Shown: piece by piece, positions 35,480-43,676 of the stretch | Layout of the letters: every line of letters starts with the position of its first letter | How positions within the stretch are numbered: position 1 is the first letter of the stretch | Origin: Selaginella moellendorffii | Taxonomy: Eukaryota > Streptophyta > Lycopodiopsida > Selaginellales > Selaginellaceae | Assembly (NCBI RefSeq): GCF_000143415.4 | Contig: NW_003314286.1 | Coordinates: 1,720,359-1,784,358, forward strand | Length of the DNA stretch: 64,000 nucleotides | Direction of reading: 5' to 3' | The notes under the pieces: generated by a model | Told to the model about the DNA's origin: nothing | The model's database searches: none | The model's input: only the letters and a program-made list of their open reading frames with translations | Made by a program: the position numbers and the translations under genes

Positions 35480-35844
35480 ACGAAGTTCGATGTCCTCATC
35501 GAACGATAAACTATTTTATAAAGTAACACCACTACGTATTAGCCTTTCCATTTTTGGCACCTTGCCAACATTCGTCAATGGTTTGATACCGAAGGCTCAC
35601 CATGCCTTGCTCATCCTCTAAGGAGGATAGTCTCTCCAACTTAGAGACTTGATTGGATCACTTGTGGTGGTCCTTTCTGTTTATTGGTTTAGTTCTTGCT
35701 AAACCTGTTAGAGACACTGTCTCTATCTCAATCCCACTACTCCATCTTGAATAGTCTCAGTTTTCATCAATATAACCTTTGCACTTTGGAACGTTTGCTT
35801 TTGACTTCTTGAAGTCAATTTTCCTAGGTGTCTTCGACACCTTG
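35480..35844 (-). mobile_element. element B internal sequence, left part
   Basis: Non-coding. It begins with the short region shared with element A beyond the polypurine tract (gaagttcgatg...atcgaacg, a potential hairpin) and is interrupted at 35849 by element A. Confidence 0.7.
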
Positions 35845-35849
35845 CATTG
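35845..35849. repeat. target site duplication of element A, left
   Basis: cattg, identical to 43672-43676. Confidence 0.85.
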
Positions 35850-37003
35850 TGTAAGGCACAAATTTTTCCTTTCCAATTTGCCAGCTTACCTCGTCTATCC
35901 GATCAACTCTGCCTTGGCTTGTGCTAAGTTCCCTCGCCAAGGTTCTCACCTATGGTACCAGCTCCTACTTGGTCCTACTTGGTTTCAGCTACTCACTGCA
36001 CGAGCAACGGAGTGTTAGCCATCCATCTACGGATTCCCAAATCTCTCCCAATCCCCCTCCCCGGGTTAGACTGGACTTAAGGTTCGGCTACACTCCCCGC
36101 AGGCACAAGCAGCCAAGCACACCAAGCCTCCAGATTCCTAACACCCCTTGGTACCACAAGACTTGATCATGGGACCCTCTAAATCCCAAGTCTTGGGTGC
36201 AGCACTTACTTCGGGACGTCGGGGTGAAACACCATGGCCTAACGGCCCGGTATGGGTACCTCTAGCCCCCCACTTCCATCCCGAAGGGAAGGCCTAAGCC
36301 CCTAGGAAGGGCGAGGACCAATGAGCCACAAGGTACTCAAGTGGGGCACCACTCCACATGAGCCGGGAGCACCGCAGTCGGTTTCCCTTTTGGGAGTGGG
36401 AGCTGCTCTTGAGCACTTCCCTGGGTGGCCCCTCCGGCACCACTCAAGCCCATGCTCACTCCCACCCAAGGCCCCTCGGCCCTAGTCTCAACCTCAAGGC
36501 AGTTTGGAAGCACCACTGGAGAGTTCCTTCAAGACTGGTTCCTGTACCTCACTATCCCTACTATACTTTTGGAACCCCCTGCAGCCCCCTCCCCCCCCCC
36601 CACGGGAGATGCACACTTTGGGCTTTCACCCCTTGACTCGTATTAGTACTTGGACTTAGTCTCTAGCTCGATCTCGGACCCGATTTCAGATCCGACTTCG
36701 GATTTGGTCTCGGACTCGATCTCGGACTCGATCTTGGACCCGATCTCGGACCCGACCTCGGACTCGGTCTCGGACCCGATTTCGGATCTCGGACTCCGTC
36801 TCGAACTCGGTCTCGAACTCGGACTCGAACTCGGTCCCCGAGTCGGTCTCGAACTCGATTCCGGACTCTATCTCGAACTCAGTCCTAGAGTCGGTCTTGG
36901 ACTCGATCCTCGACTTGGTCCCATTCGATGAACTCTTTGTCATTTCGGTCAAGCTTTTGGGGATCCTTTAGCCTACGACATCTCGGGGAGTCGGTTCCTT
37001 ACA
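35850..37003 (-). repeat. element A LTR (left, 3' LTR of the element)
   Basis: 1154 bases, TGTAAGGCAC...GGTTCCTTACA. Partner of 42201-43671. Contains the core block at 36560-36632 and the minisatellite at 36655-36930. Confidence 0.9.
36655..36930. repeat. GGACTC/GATCTC minisatellite in A LTR
   Basis: Tandem tcggactcgatc-type units. The right LTR has a related array at 43265-43590 with different unit order, so the two LTRs have diverged here by repeat slippage. Confidence 0.9.
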
Positions 37004-37018
37004 ACTCCACCACCCATA
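37004..37018 (-). promoter_or_regulatory. polypurine tract of element A
   Basis: Minus strand tatgggtggtggagt, abutting the TG of the 3' LTR. It would prime plus-strand DNA synthesis. Confidence 0.75.
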
Positions 37019-37079
37019 GAAGAAGTTCGATGCCCACATCGAACGTCTCTTTTCATCCTACAACTTGTTGACCATGTCT

Positions 37080-37320
37080 CCAGGGGCATCCCCCCACTTA
37101 GCGGTGTGCCTAAGTTAGCCTCCCCGGCCAAGAGCCCATGACAATGGAATATAGGTGTCCTTATACTCCTCACCTCACCACGCCCTAGTATGGGGTCGGG
37201 ACTTGAACCCAGCCTTGCTTTACTAGGGGGTTGGGACTCGAACCCAACCTCCGTAGAATACGTCTACGGATTCGACATCCCCGTGGGGAGTGGGGCGTAG
37301 TGCCCTACGCTGGTCGACCT
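37080..37320 (-). other. structured hairpin cassette of element A
   Basis: Between the chromodomain stop and the polypurine tract. Hairpins: 37096-37115 (ACTTAG/CTAAGT), 37194-37214 and 37229-37249 (the latter 7-bp stem GGTTGGG/CCCAACC with a 7-base loop like a tRNA T-arm), and 37295-37310 (GCGTAG/CTACGC). On the minus strand the T-arm-like motifs read ggttcgagtcc, matching a Pol III B-box. A related cassette lies in element B at 44455-44880. Role unknown; packaging, dimer or transport signal are possibilities. Confidence 0.6.
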
Positions 37321-37405
37321 ATCCAACCCATGCTAATTAGCTTACCTTTGGCGCGCCTTCGGGTCCCAACATATGCCACTTGCTCAACTTTGCAAATTGA
37401 TATTT

Positions 37406-37790
37406 TTAATTGAACTTTGCATAAGTACATAGAGTTCTGCCATGCAGAAATTCCTCCACTAGATCTCGCGCGTTTGCTAGGTTCTCCTCTGGTTCCCATG
37501 TTGCTTCGCAGTGTGGAAAACCTTTCCACTTCACATGGAACTCTCTCACCTCGTGTCCTTGTCGCTTGCTCTTGCGCGCATTGAGGATGGCCTCGACTTC
37601 GTATTCCTCTTCCCCTTGGATAACCTCAGGTAAAGGTCTCACTTGGTCCTTGCGAAGCGGATCCTCAAAGTACAGCTTGAGTAAGTTCACGTGGAACACT
37701 GGGTGCATCTTCCCCATCTCTCGAGGAAGTCGGAGTTGGTAAGCCACTTTACCGATTCGTGCCTCAATCTCGTAAGGCCCCGCGAACTTG
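37406..37790 (-). CDS. integrase tail with chromodomain (element A)
   Basis: C-terminal end of pol. KFAGPYEIEARIGKVAYQLRLP is the usual GPY/F module of gypsy integrases, followed by HPVFHVNLLK. A chromodomain then follows: YEVEAILNARK, FHVKWKGFPHCEATWEPEENL. Chromodomains direct integration to chromatin bearing particular histone marks (family knowledge). The stop is at 37406. It is joined to the upstream integrase part only if the 49 bases 37791-37839 are removed. Confidence 0.85.
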
Positions 37791-37839
37791 CTTAAGGAAC
37801 TCAAGATCAATTCATTTACAGGAATACATGCATCTTTAC
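37791..37839 (-). other. possible mini-intron in integrase tail, 49 bases
   Basis: Donor AAG|GTAAAG is strong; acceptor CTTAAG is weak, with little pyrimidine tract. The length restores the frame between KLTQ and KFAGPY, though one residue more than the family norm results. Could be ordinary decay. Confidence 0.35.
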
Positions 37840-38257
37840 CTTTGGGTCAACTTTTGGCTGATCCCACTTGGTAGTCTGAGGTTCTTGGTGTTCAGCCACA
37901 CCTTCTCCCCAGCTTGGAACTCTACATCCCGACGCTTCTAGTTCGCGTATTTGGTTCGCCTTTGTTGAGCCCGTTCCAAGGAATCCCTCACTAAATTCCA
38001 AATGCTGAGTCTTTCCGCCGTGAATGCCTCCACTACAGGCAACTCTCCATGATACTCGGCCACGCCGAGTTCCACAGGACCTTCAATAGCTCGCCCATTG
38101 ATGACTTCCCATGGACTCACCCCGATACTCGAATGTGGTGAGTTGTTGTAACACATTTCCGCAAGTCCCAAATGACTTACCCAATCGATCTGGTCTCCCG
38201 AGACATAGCATCGCAAATAATCCTCTAGCTGCCTATTCACCCTTTCCGTTTGTCCGT
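37840..38257 (-). pseudogene. integrase catalytic end (element A)
   Basis: Carries the third acidic residue of the DDE triad in GQTERVNRQLEDYL, then NSPHSSIGVSPWEV and ERAQQRRTKYAN. A TAG at 37938-37940 interrupts before KRRDVEFQAGEKVWLNTKN, which continues in the same frame to 37840. It is separated from the preceding integrase part by a 46-base GT-AG segment. Confidence 0.8.
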
Positions 38258-38303
38258 CTGTCAAGAAGTGTTAGTGCCAACAACTTGACTTAATACCCCA
38301 TAC
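38258..38303 (-). other. candidate spliceosomal intron in integrase, 46 bases
   Basis: Begins gtatgg, ends ttgacag, with a ctaac branch-point word about 17 bases before the acceptor. Removing it joins the invariant HPQT to DGQTERVN exactly; leaving it in causes a frameshift and stop. Length is typical of introns in this window (45-70). The direct repeat gacag at both ends also fits a small insertion. Confidence 0.6.
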
Positions 38304-39950
38304 CTGTCTGTGGGTGATAGGCTGTGCTGAATTTCAACTTGGTGCGATACTGTTCCAGGAGAGTCCTCCAGAACCTACTGGTGAAGATCTTATCTCGATC
38401 TGAGATGATCTCTTCCGGTCTTCCCCGCACTCGAACCACTTGTTTGAAGAATAGCTTTGCCACACCTTCCGCATCCACCTCCATTGTGGTGGGTATGAAA
38501 TGTGCCATTTTCGAAAATCGGTCCACCACCACGAATATCGCATCAAACCCCTCGCTTGGGGGGAGTCCCGTGATGAAGTCCATCGTAAGACATTTCCACG
38601 GACGATCTGGAATTGGGATACTTTGCAGCAAGCCCCCACTAGCCTTAGTCACGGCTTTTACCTGCTGACATGTTGGACATGTCTTTACATAGTCTTGGAC
38701 ATCCTTAGCCATATCTGGCCAATGATACTTCCTCTTGAGTAAGCCCATCGTCTTGGGCACTCCACCGTGTCCCGCAAGAGGTTCGTCATGACACTCTTCT
38801 AAGGCCACCTTCCTTAGTTCCCCTTCTGGAACATACACCCTCGTTTGCTTGTAATAGATGAGTCCGTTGCGTTCCGCATAGCCCGTTTTCTCTTCCGTTG
38901 GCAGCTTACCTCTCTGGTGAGCATCCCATGCCTCTAGATTCCTCAGCAACACTTTTTGTGCTAGACCATCGTTCTCATATGCTGTCCGCACATCATCCCA
39001 GAAGGTTGCTGTTGCGCTGGATATTGCCAACCTCAAGCTCGCTTTTCGACTTAGCGCATCCGCCACGATGTTGCTCTCCCCAGGCTTGTATTGAATCTCG
39101 CAATCAAACTCGGCCAAGGCATTGGCCCACCGACCTTGTTTCCCTCTCAGGTCGGGCTGTAACAAGAAGTGTTTCGTTACCATATTGTCCGTGTAAACCT
39201 TGAAGTGCCTCCCAAGGTAGTGTCGCCACTCCTTGAGCGCCTTGACCACTGCAAACAATTCCTTCTCATGGGCAGGCCACTTCCGTTGAGCCTTGTCCAA
39301 CTTCTTCGAGAAGAACGCTACCGGATGGTTGTCTTGCTTCAAAATTGCGCCCAACGCAAAGTCCGAAGCATCCGTTTCTACCTCAAAGTCCTTACCAAAG
39401 TTTGGTAATGCCAATACGGGAGCCTTCCTCAACTTCCCTTTGAGGTGGACGAATGCCGCCTCGCATTCCGCTGTCCATACCATCTTCCCTTTTCCTGTTT
39501 GGTCCGTTAAGGGCAGGGCTACTCTCGAATAGTGTCTGATAAACTTTCGATAGTAGTTGTATAGCCCCAGGAATGCCCTCAACTCGTGTACATTCGATGG
39601 TCGCTCCCATTCCTGGATCGCTTGGACCTTCTCTGGGTCCACCTTGAGCCCGTCCTGGCCCACCACATGCCCGAGAAACTTTACCTCTTGTTGAGCAAAG
39701 TCACATTTGCTCTCTTTAGCATATAGTTTGTGTTCCCTTAGTTTCTCAAACACCTTCGCCAAGTGTTTGGCATGCTCCTCTAGCGTCTCGCTATAGATCA
39801 GGATGTCATCGATATAGACGACCACGAAGTGATCCAGATAGGGTACAAAGATGTGGTTCATTAGTGCCGAAAACGTTGCCGGCGCATTACATAGCCCGAA
39901 GGGCATCACCAGAAACTCAAAGCTCCCATACCTCGTTGGACAGGTTGTCT
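38304..39950 (-). pseudogene. reverse transcriptase C-part, RNase H and integrase N-part (element A)
   Basis: Long open frame of element A pol. After the 5' deletion it reads [33 protein letters not shown] and the catalytic YIDD at about 39808. RNase H follows (TDASDFALGAIL; HEKELFAVV), then the integrase zinc module (H..H in DEPLAGHGG with KTCPTCQQ), first catalytic Asp in TMDFITGLP and second in IISDRDKIF, to STAYHPQT. Classed as broken because motif A of reverse transcriptase, with its catalytic Asp, is missing just upstream. Confidence 0.88.
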
Positions 39951-39952
39951 TC

Positions 39953-40891
39953 TCAACATCTTCCTCGGCTACCCTGATCTAAGTATTTTGCCTTTCCCAA
40001 CCTATCGAATAGGTCCTCAATCCTGGGCAAAGGGTACTTGTTCTTCTTTGTATACTTGTTGAGCAACCGGTAGTCTATGCACATGTGCATAGATCCAACT
40101 TTCTTTTTCACAAATAACATCGGCGCCCCATATGGCGACTTGCTCAACCTAACATACCCTTTGTCCACCAACTCCTCTAGTTGGCACTTGAGCTCCTTGA
40201 GTTCTTTTTCGTTCAAACGATAAGGGGGATGCACCACCGCCTCAGCACCCTCGACAAGCTCAATCCTATGTTCTATCAGTCGTGCTGGGGGCAGCCCCGC
40301 CGGTAGCTCCTCTGGCATGGTATCCTGGAATTGGTCCAACACCCGCTGGATCACTAAAGGTACTTCTTCCATTCCTGTCTTTTTGTCACTCTTCACCGAG
40401 AGTAAGCACAAAAAGGCCGCCTTAGTTCCTTTAGTGAGTTGTCCTCTCGTGGACACTAGGTTTAAGCAGGAATCTTTGGCCTTGCTTTGCCTTACCTTTA
40501 GATCTTGGGCCTCCACCCTAGATCTTCTTCCTTGGGCATTCGCCAGTACCACAAGGTTTCTAGCTTGTCCATGTAGGGCTACCACGAATCGATTGAACCA
40601 GTCCATTCCGAAGATCACGTCAAATCCCGCCATGTCCAACACAGTGAAATCCATATCCACCTTCCATGTCCCCACTTCGACTCTCGCTTGTCGAAGTACC
40701 TCATCGGTGCTTTGGCTGCCTTGAACAAACTCTATAGTCCTTGGTTCGCCTAGCCGCTGCACCGTTAGTCCGGCTTGCCGGACTATGTCTGCAGCTACAA
40801 AATTATCCGAAGCACCCGTGTCAATAAGGATCTTAACAAAGCTACCTCCGAGCTTCCCTCGGAGGGCTAGTAGATGTCGCGAACGACTCTC
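39953..40891 (-). pseudogene. protease and reverse transcriptase N-part (element A)
   Basis: The aspartic protease motif is [10 protein letters not shown] near residue 26. The segment [10 protein letters not shown] follows, then the RT entry [26 protein letters not shown] and [11 protein letters not shown]. The frame ends abruptly after [10 protein letters not shown], where about 30 bases coding the next motif are deleted compared with the old copy at 31220-31260. The frame is -1 relative to gag, with no usual slippery heptamer in the overlap. Confidence 0.88.
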
Positions 40892-42141
40892 TACCAAAGT
40901 TGCTCATGTAATGAGTAACTTTGAGTTAGGGACTGGATCACCTCAGTTTGGACTTCACCCGACTTGATGGCCATATTGGCTCTGGCCTTCTTTGGGTAGG
41001 GACATTCCCTCGAGAAGTGTTCCGCCTCACCGCAGTTGTAGCATACGTTGTTTCCCACGCTGCTATACGACTTGACCTTCTTATCCGTGGGTTTGTCTCT
41101 TTTTGCTTGACTCCCCCACGTACTCGCTCGCTGGCCACCGGATCTGCCTTTCCGGAACCCCGAGGACTCATTCTTAGAGAAACTCTTCTTGAATTTCCCT
41201 CTGCTAAACGTTCCCCTTGGTTTGGCCCCTTTGCTAAACGTGGATCCCGACCCCATTGTGTTCCCCTTTCGCAGGTTATCGTTGAAATACACCTTAATGG
41301 CCGTATCCAACGCTTCCTTGTAGTTGGTCGGGTTCCACCGCATCACTTCGCCACGAGCCCAGGTTTGCATACCTGATATGAAGGCATGGAACGCATCCAT
41401 ATCCCCCATGTCCGTGACAAGTATCCTCTTTGCCATAAACCCATTCACATACTTCTGAATGGTTCCGTTCTGCTTCAGCCTACTCAGCTCGTCCCTTAGA
41501 TGCAGAGTAGCATTCGGAGGAACGTAAGTTGCGCGGATCCTCGCCTTCATCATTTCCCAAGTGGCCACCGGTCCTTCGTTGGCCTCTGTCGTCCTCCACC
41601 AAGACTTGGCATTATTTGCCAAGTATGGTTTTGCACATGGGACCTTCTCCGAGCTTGGTAATCGCAACGCTCGGAAGTAGTCCTCCATATCATAAAACCA
41701 ATCCTCCACCACCTTATAGTCGTTCACTCCCTTGAAGACCGGTGGGGGCTTTGGTTTGTACTTGGGAACTGCCTGAGGGACTGATTCCACTTCGGTTTGC
41801 TCAACCTTGTCTGGTTTTGCCTCAGTCCCTGCCGAAGGGTCCGCACCTTCTGTGCTGCCAGCATCCGCAGTCTTTCGCTTTTTCTTCCGCTTCTCATCAC
41901 GCTTTAGCTTGCGTATGAGAGTCTCTAGCAGGGCATTGGTCTGTGCCAATTGTCCTTCTAGAACGTCCAATCGAGCCTTGGACGACCGAACCTCACCACC
42001 AGACTCCTGTTTGGAAGTTGCCTCACTAGAGTCCTCCTCATGCAAGGATTCCTCATCCATAGCCTCTTGTTTGACCGGAGGCTCCAGCTCTGGAGGAGGT
42101 TCCGTCTCTGCCTGGGTTTGCTTACGTCCTGCCCTTGCCAT
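40891..42141 (-). CDS. gag polyprotein (element A)
   Basis: 416 residues. The acidic N-terminal third contains a predicted coiled coil ([20 protein letters not shown]). The retrotransposon gag core follows ([39 protein letters not shown]). A basic linker and one CCHC zinc knuckle [14 protein letters not shown] lie near residues 367-380. Gag forms the particle and packages the RNA. The ATG at 42141 lies about 45 bases downstream of the primer site. Intact, unlike pol. Confidence 0.92.
   Translation of the reverse strand: MARAGRKQTQAETEPPPELEPPVKQEAMDEESLHEEDSSEATSKQESGGEVRSSKARLDVLEGQLAQTNALLETLIRKLKRDEKRKKKRKTADAGSTEGADPSAGTEAKPDKVEQTEVESVPQAVPKYKPKPPPVFKGVNDYKVVEDWFYDMEDYFRALRLPSSEKVPCAKPYLANNAKSWWRTTEANEGPVATWEMMKARIRATYVPPNATLHLRDELSRLKQNGTIQKYVNGFMAKRILVTDMGDMDAFHAFISGMQTWARGEVMRWNPTNYKEALDTAIKVYFNDNLRKGNTMGSGSTFSKGAKPRGTFSRGKFKKSFSKNESSGFRKGRSGGQRASTWGSQAKRDKPTDKKVKSYSSVGNNVCYNCGEAEHFSRECPYPKKARANMAIKSGEVQTEVIQSLTQSYSLHEQLW
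40892..40959 (-). other. possible intron at the gag-pol junction, 68 bases
   Basis: Starting at a GT after codon position 1 (gtgaag) and ending ttggtag, with ccctaac as a branch-like word, its removal would fuse gag to pol in frame. The old copy at 29385-29455 keeps an AG acceptor (gatgcag) and a similar taactc word at the same place. A programmed frameshift is the alternative. Confidence 0.35.
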
Positions 42142-42185
42142 CTCCTAGCAATTCACCTCTATCCTTCGCTAGAACTGAGGAAGAG

Positions 42186-42197
42186 GCTCCGATACCA
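42186..42197 (-). promoter_or_regulatory. primer-binding site of element A
   Basis: Minus strand TGGTATCGGAGC, one mismatch to the initiator-Met tRNA 3' end complement, three bases inside the LTR. Confidence 0.85.
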
Positions 42198-42377
42198 AAT
42201 TGTAAGGCACAAATTTTTCCTTTCCAATTTGCCAGCTTACCTCGTCTATCCGACCAACTCTGCCTTGGCTTGTGCTAAGTTCCCTCGCCAAGGTTCTCGC
42301 CTATGGTACCAGCTCCTACTTGGTCCTACTTGGTTTCAGCTACTCACTTCACGAGCAACGGAGTGTAGCCATCCATC

Positions 42378-42851
42378 NNNNNNNNNNNNNNNNNNNNNNN
42401 NNNNNNNNNNNNNNNNNNNNNNNNNNNNNNNNNNNNNNNNNNNNNNNNNNNNNNNNNNNNNNNNNNNNNNNNNNNNNNNNNNNNNNNNNNNNNNNNNNNN
42501 NNNNNNNNNNNNNNNNNNNNNNNNNNNNNNNNNNNNNNNNNNNNNNNNNNNNNNNNNNNNNNNNNNNNNNNNNNNNNNNNNNNNNNNNNNNNNNNNNNNN
42601 NNNNNNNNNNNNNNNNNNNNNNNNNNNNNNNNNNNNNNNNNNNNNNNNNNNNNNNNNNNNNNNNNNNNNNNNNNNNNNNNNNNNNNNNNNNNNNNNNNNN
42701 NNNNNNNNNNNNNNNNNNNNNNNNNNNNNNNNNNNNNNNNNNNNNNNNNNNNNNNNNNNNNNNNNNNNNNNNNNNNNNNNNNNNNNNNNNNNNNNNNNNN
42801 NNNNNNNNNNNNNNNNNNNNNNNNNNNNNNNNNNNNNNNNNNNNNNNNNNN
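42378..42851. other. assembly gap (N)
   Basis: 474 unknown bases inside the right LTR of element A. Frames crossing it are meaningless. Confidence 1.
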
Positions 42852-43240
42852 AAAGGCCCGGTAGGGGAGCCTTTCCCCCCCCCCCTTTTTATTCGGAAGG
42901 GAAAGCCCCCACCCCTGGGGAGGGGGGGGGCCAATGGGCCCAAAGGGGCTCCAGGGGGGCCCCCCCCCCCCAAACCCGGGGGCCCCCCCGTTGGTTTTCC
43001 TTTGGGGGGGGGGGAATGCTTTTTGGCCCCTTCCCGGGGGGGCCCCCCCGGGCCCCTTTAAAGCCCGGTTTTCTCCCCCCCAAGGCCCCTTGGGCCCCAT
43101 TTCAACCCAAAAATAGTTTGGAAACCCCCGGGGGGGGTTTCCTCAAAAGGGGTTCCCGGGCCCCAAAAACCCCTATAAATTTTGGGGACCCCCGGAAACC
43201 CCCCCCCCCCCCCCCCCCCCCCTAGGAGACGCACGCTTTG
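42852..43240. other. low-quality sequence with inflated homopolymers
   Basis: Follows the word order of the left LTR at about 36245-36625 but with almost every base pair merged into G or C runs, as in the failing end of a read. Not to be annotated as sequence. Confidence 0.85.
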
Positions 43241-43264
43241 GGCTTTCACCCCTTGACCCGTATT

Positions 43265-43590
43265 AGTATTTGGACTTAGTCTCTGGCTCGATCTCGGACC
43301 CGATTTCAGATCCGACTTCGGATTCGGTCTCGAACTCGATCTCGGACTCGATCTCGGACCCGATCTCGAACCTGACCTCAGACTCGACCTCAGACTCGGT
43401 CTCGGACCCGATTTCGGATCTTGGACTCCGTCTCGAACTCGGACTCGAACTCGGTCCCCGAGTCGGTCTCGGACTCGATTCCGGACTCTATCTCGAACTC
43501 GGTCCTAGAGTCGGTCTCGGACTCGATTCCGGACTCTATCTCGAACTCGGTCCTAGAGTCGGTCTTGGACTCAATCCTCGACTTGGTCCC
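43265..43590. repeat. minisatellite in right A LTR
   Basis: Same unit family as 36655-36930, including a duplicated block of about 60 bases at 43455-43570. Confidence 0.9.
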
Positions 43591-43671
43591 ATCCGATGAA
43601 CTCTTTGTCATTTCGGTCAAGCTTTTGGGGATCCTTTAGCCTACGACATCTCGGGGAGTCGGTTCCTTACA

Positions 43672-43676
43672 CATTG
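43672..43676. repeat. target site duplication of element A, right
   Basis: cattg, matching 35845-35849. Confidence 0.85.

Larger units (their letters stand above)
35850..43671 (-). mobile_element. element A: chromodomain-bearing Ty3/gypsy retrotransposon
   Basis: Complete structure: LTRs 35850-37003 and 42201-43671 with terminal inverted TGTAAGG/CCTTACA, target duplication cattg, primer site 42186-42197, polypurine tract 37004-37018, then on the minus strand gag, protease, reverse transcriptase, RNase H, integrase and a C-terminal chromodomain, which places it among the chromoviruses. It is inserted into element B. The coding part is interrupted by a deletion in reverse transcriptase, one TAG in the integrase C-terminal part (37938-37940) and short GT-AG segments. 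Part of the right LTR is unsequenced (N) or unreliable. Confidence 0.92.
42201..43671 (-). repeat. element A LTR (right, 5' LTR of the element)
   Basis: Ends TGTAAGGCAC and GGTTCCTTACA match the left LTR. 42378-42851 is N, and 42852-43240 is garbled. The good parts, 42201-42377 and 43241-43671, align well with the left LTR. Confidence 0.88.

Noticed and set aside
37190-37250. True tRNA gene at the T-arm-like hairpins of element A
   Set aside because: Only T-arm-like hairpins are present; no acceptor, D-arm or anticodon arm can be paired around them.
42040-43225. Long open frames of several hundred residues crossing 42378-42851
   Set aside because: They exist only because the N run contains no stop. 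The readable part is LTR plus low-quality sequence.
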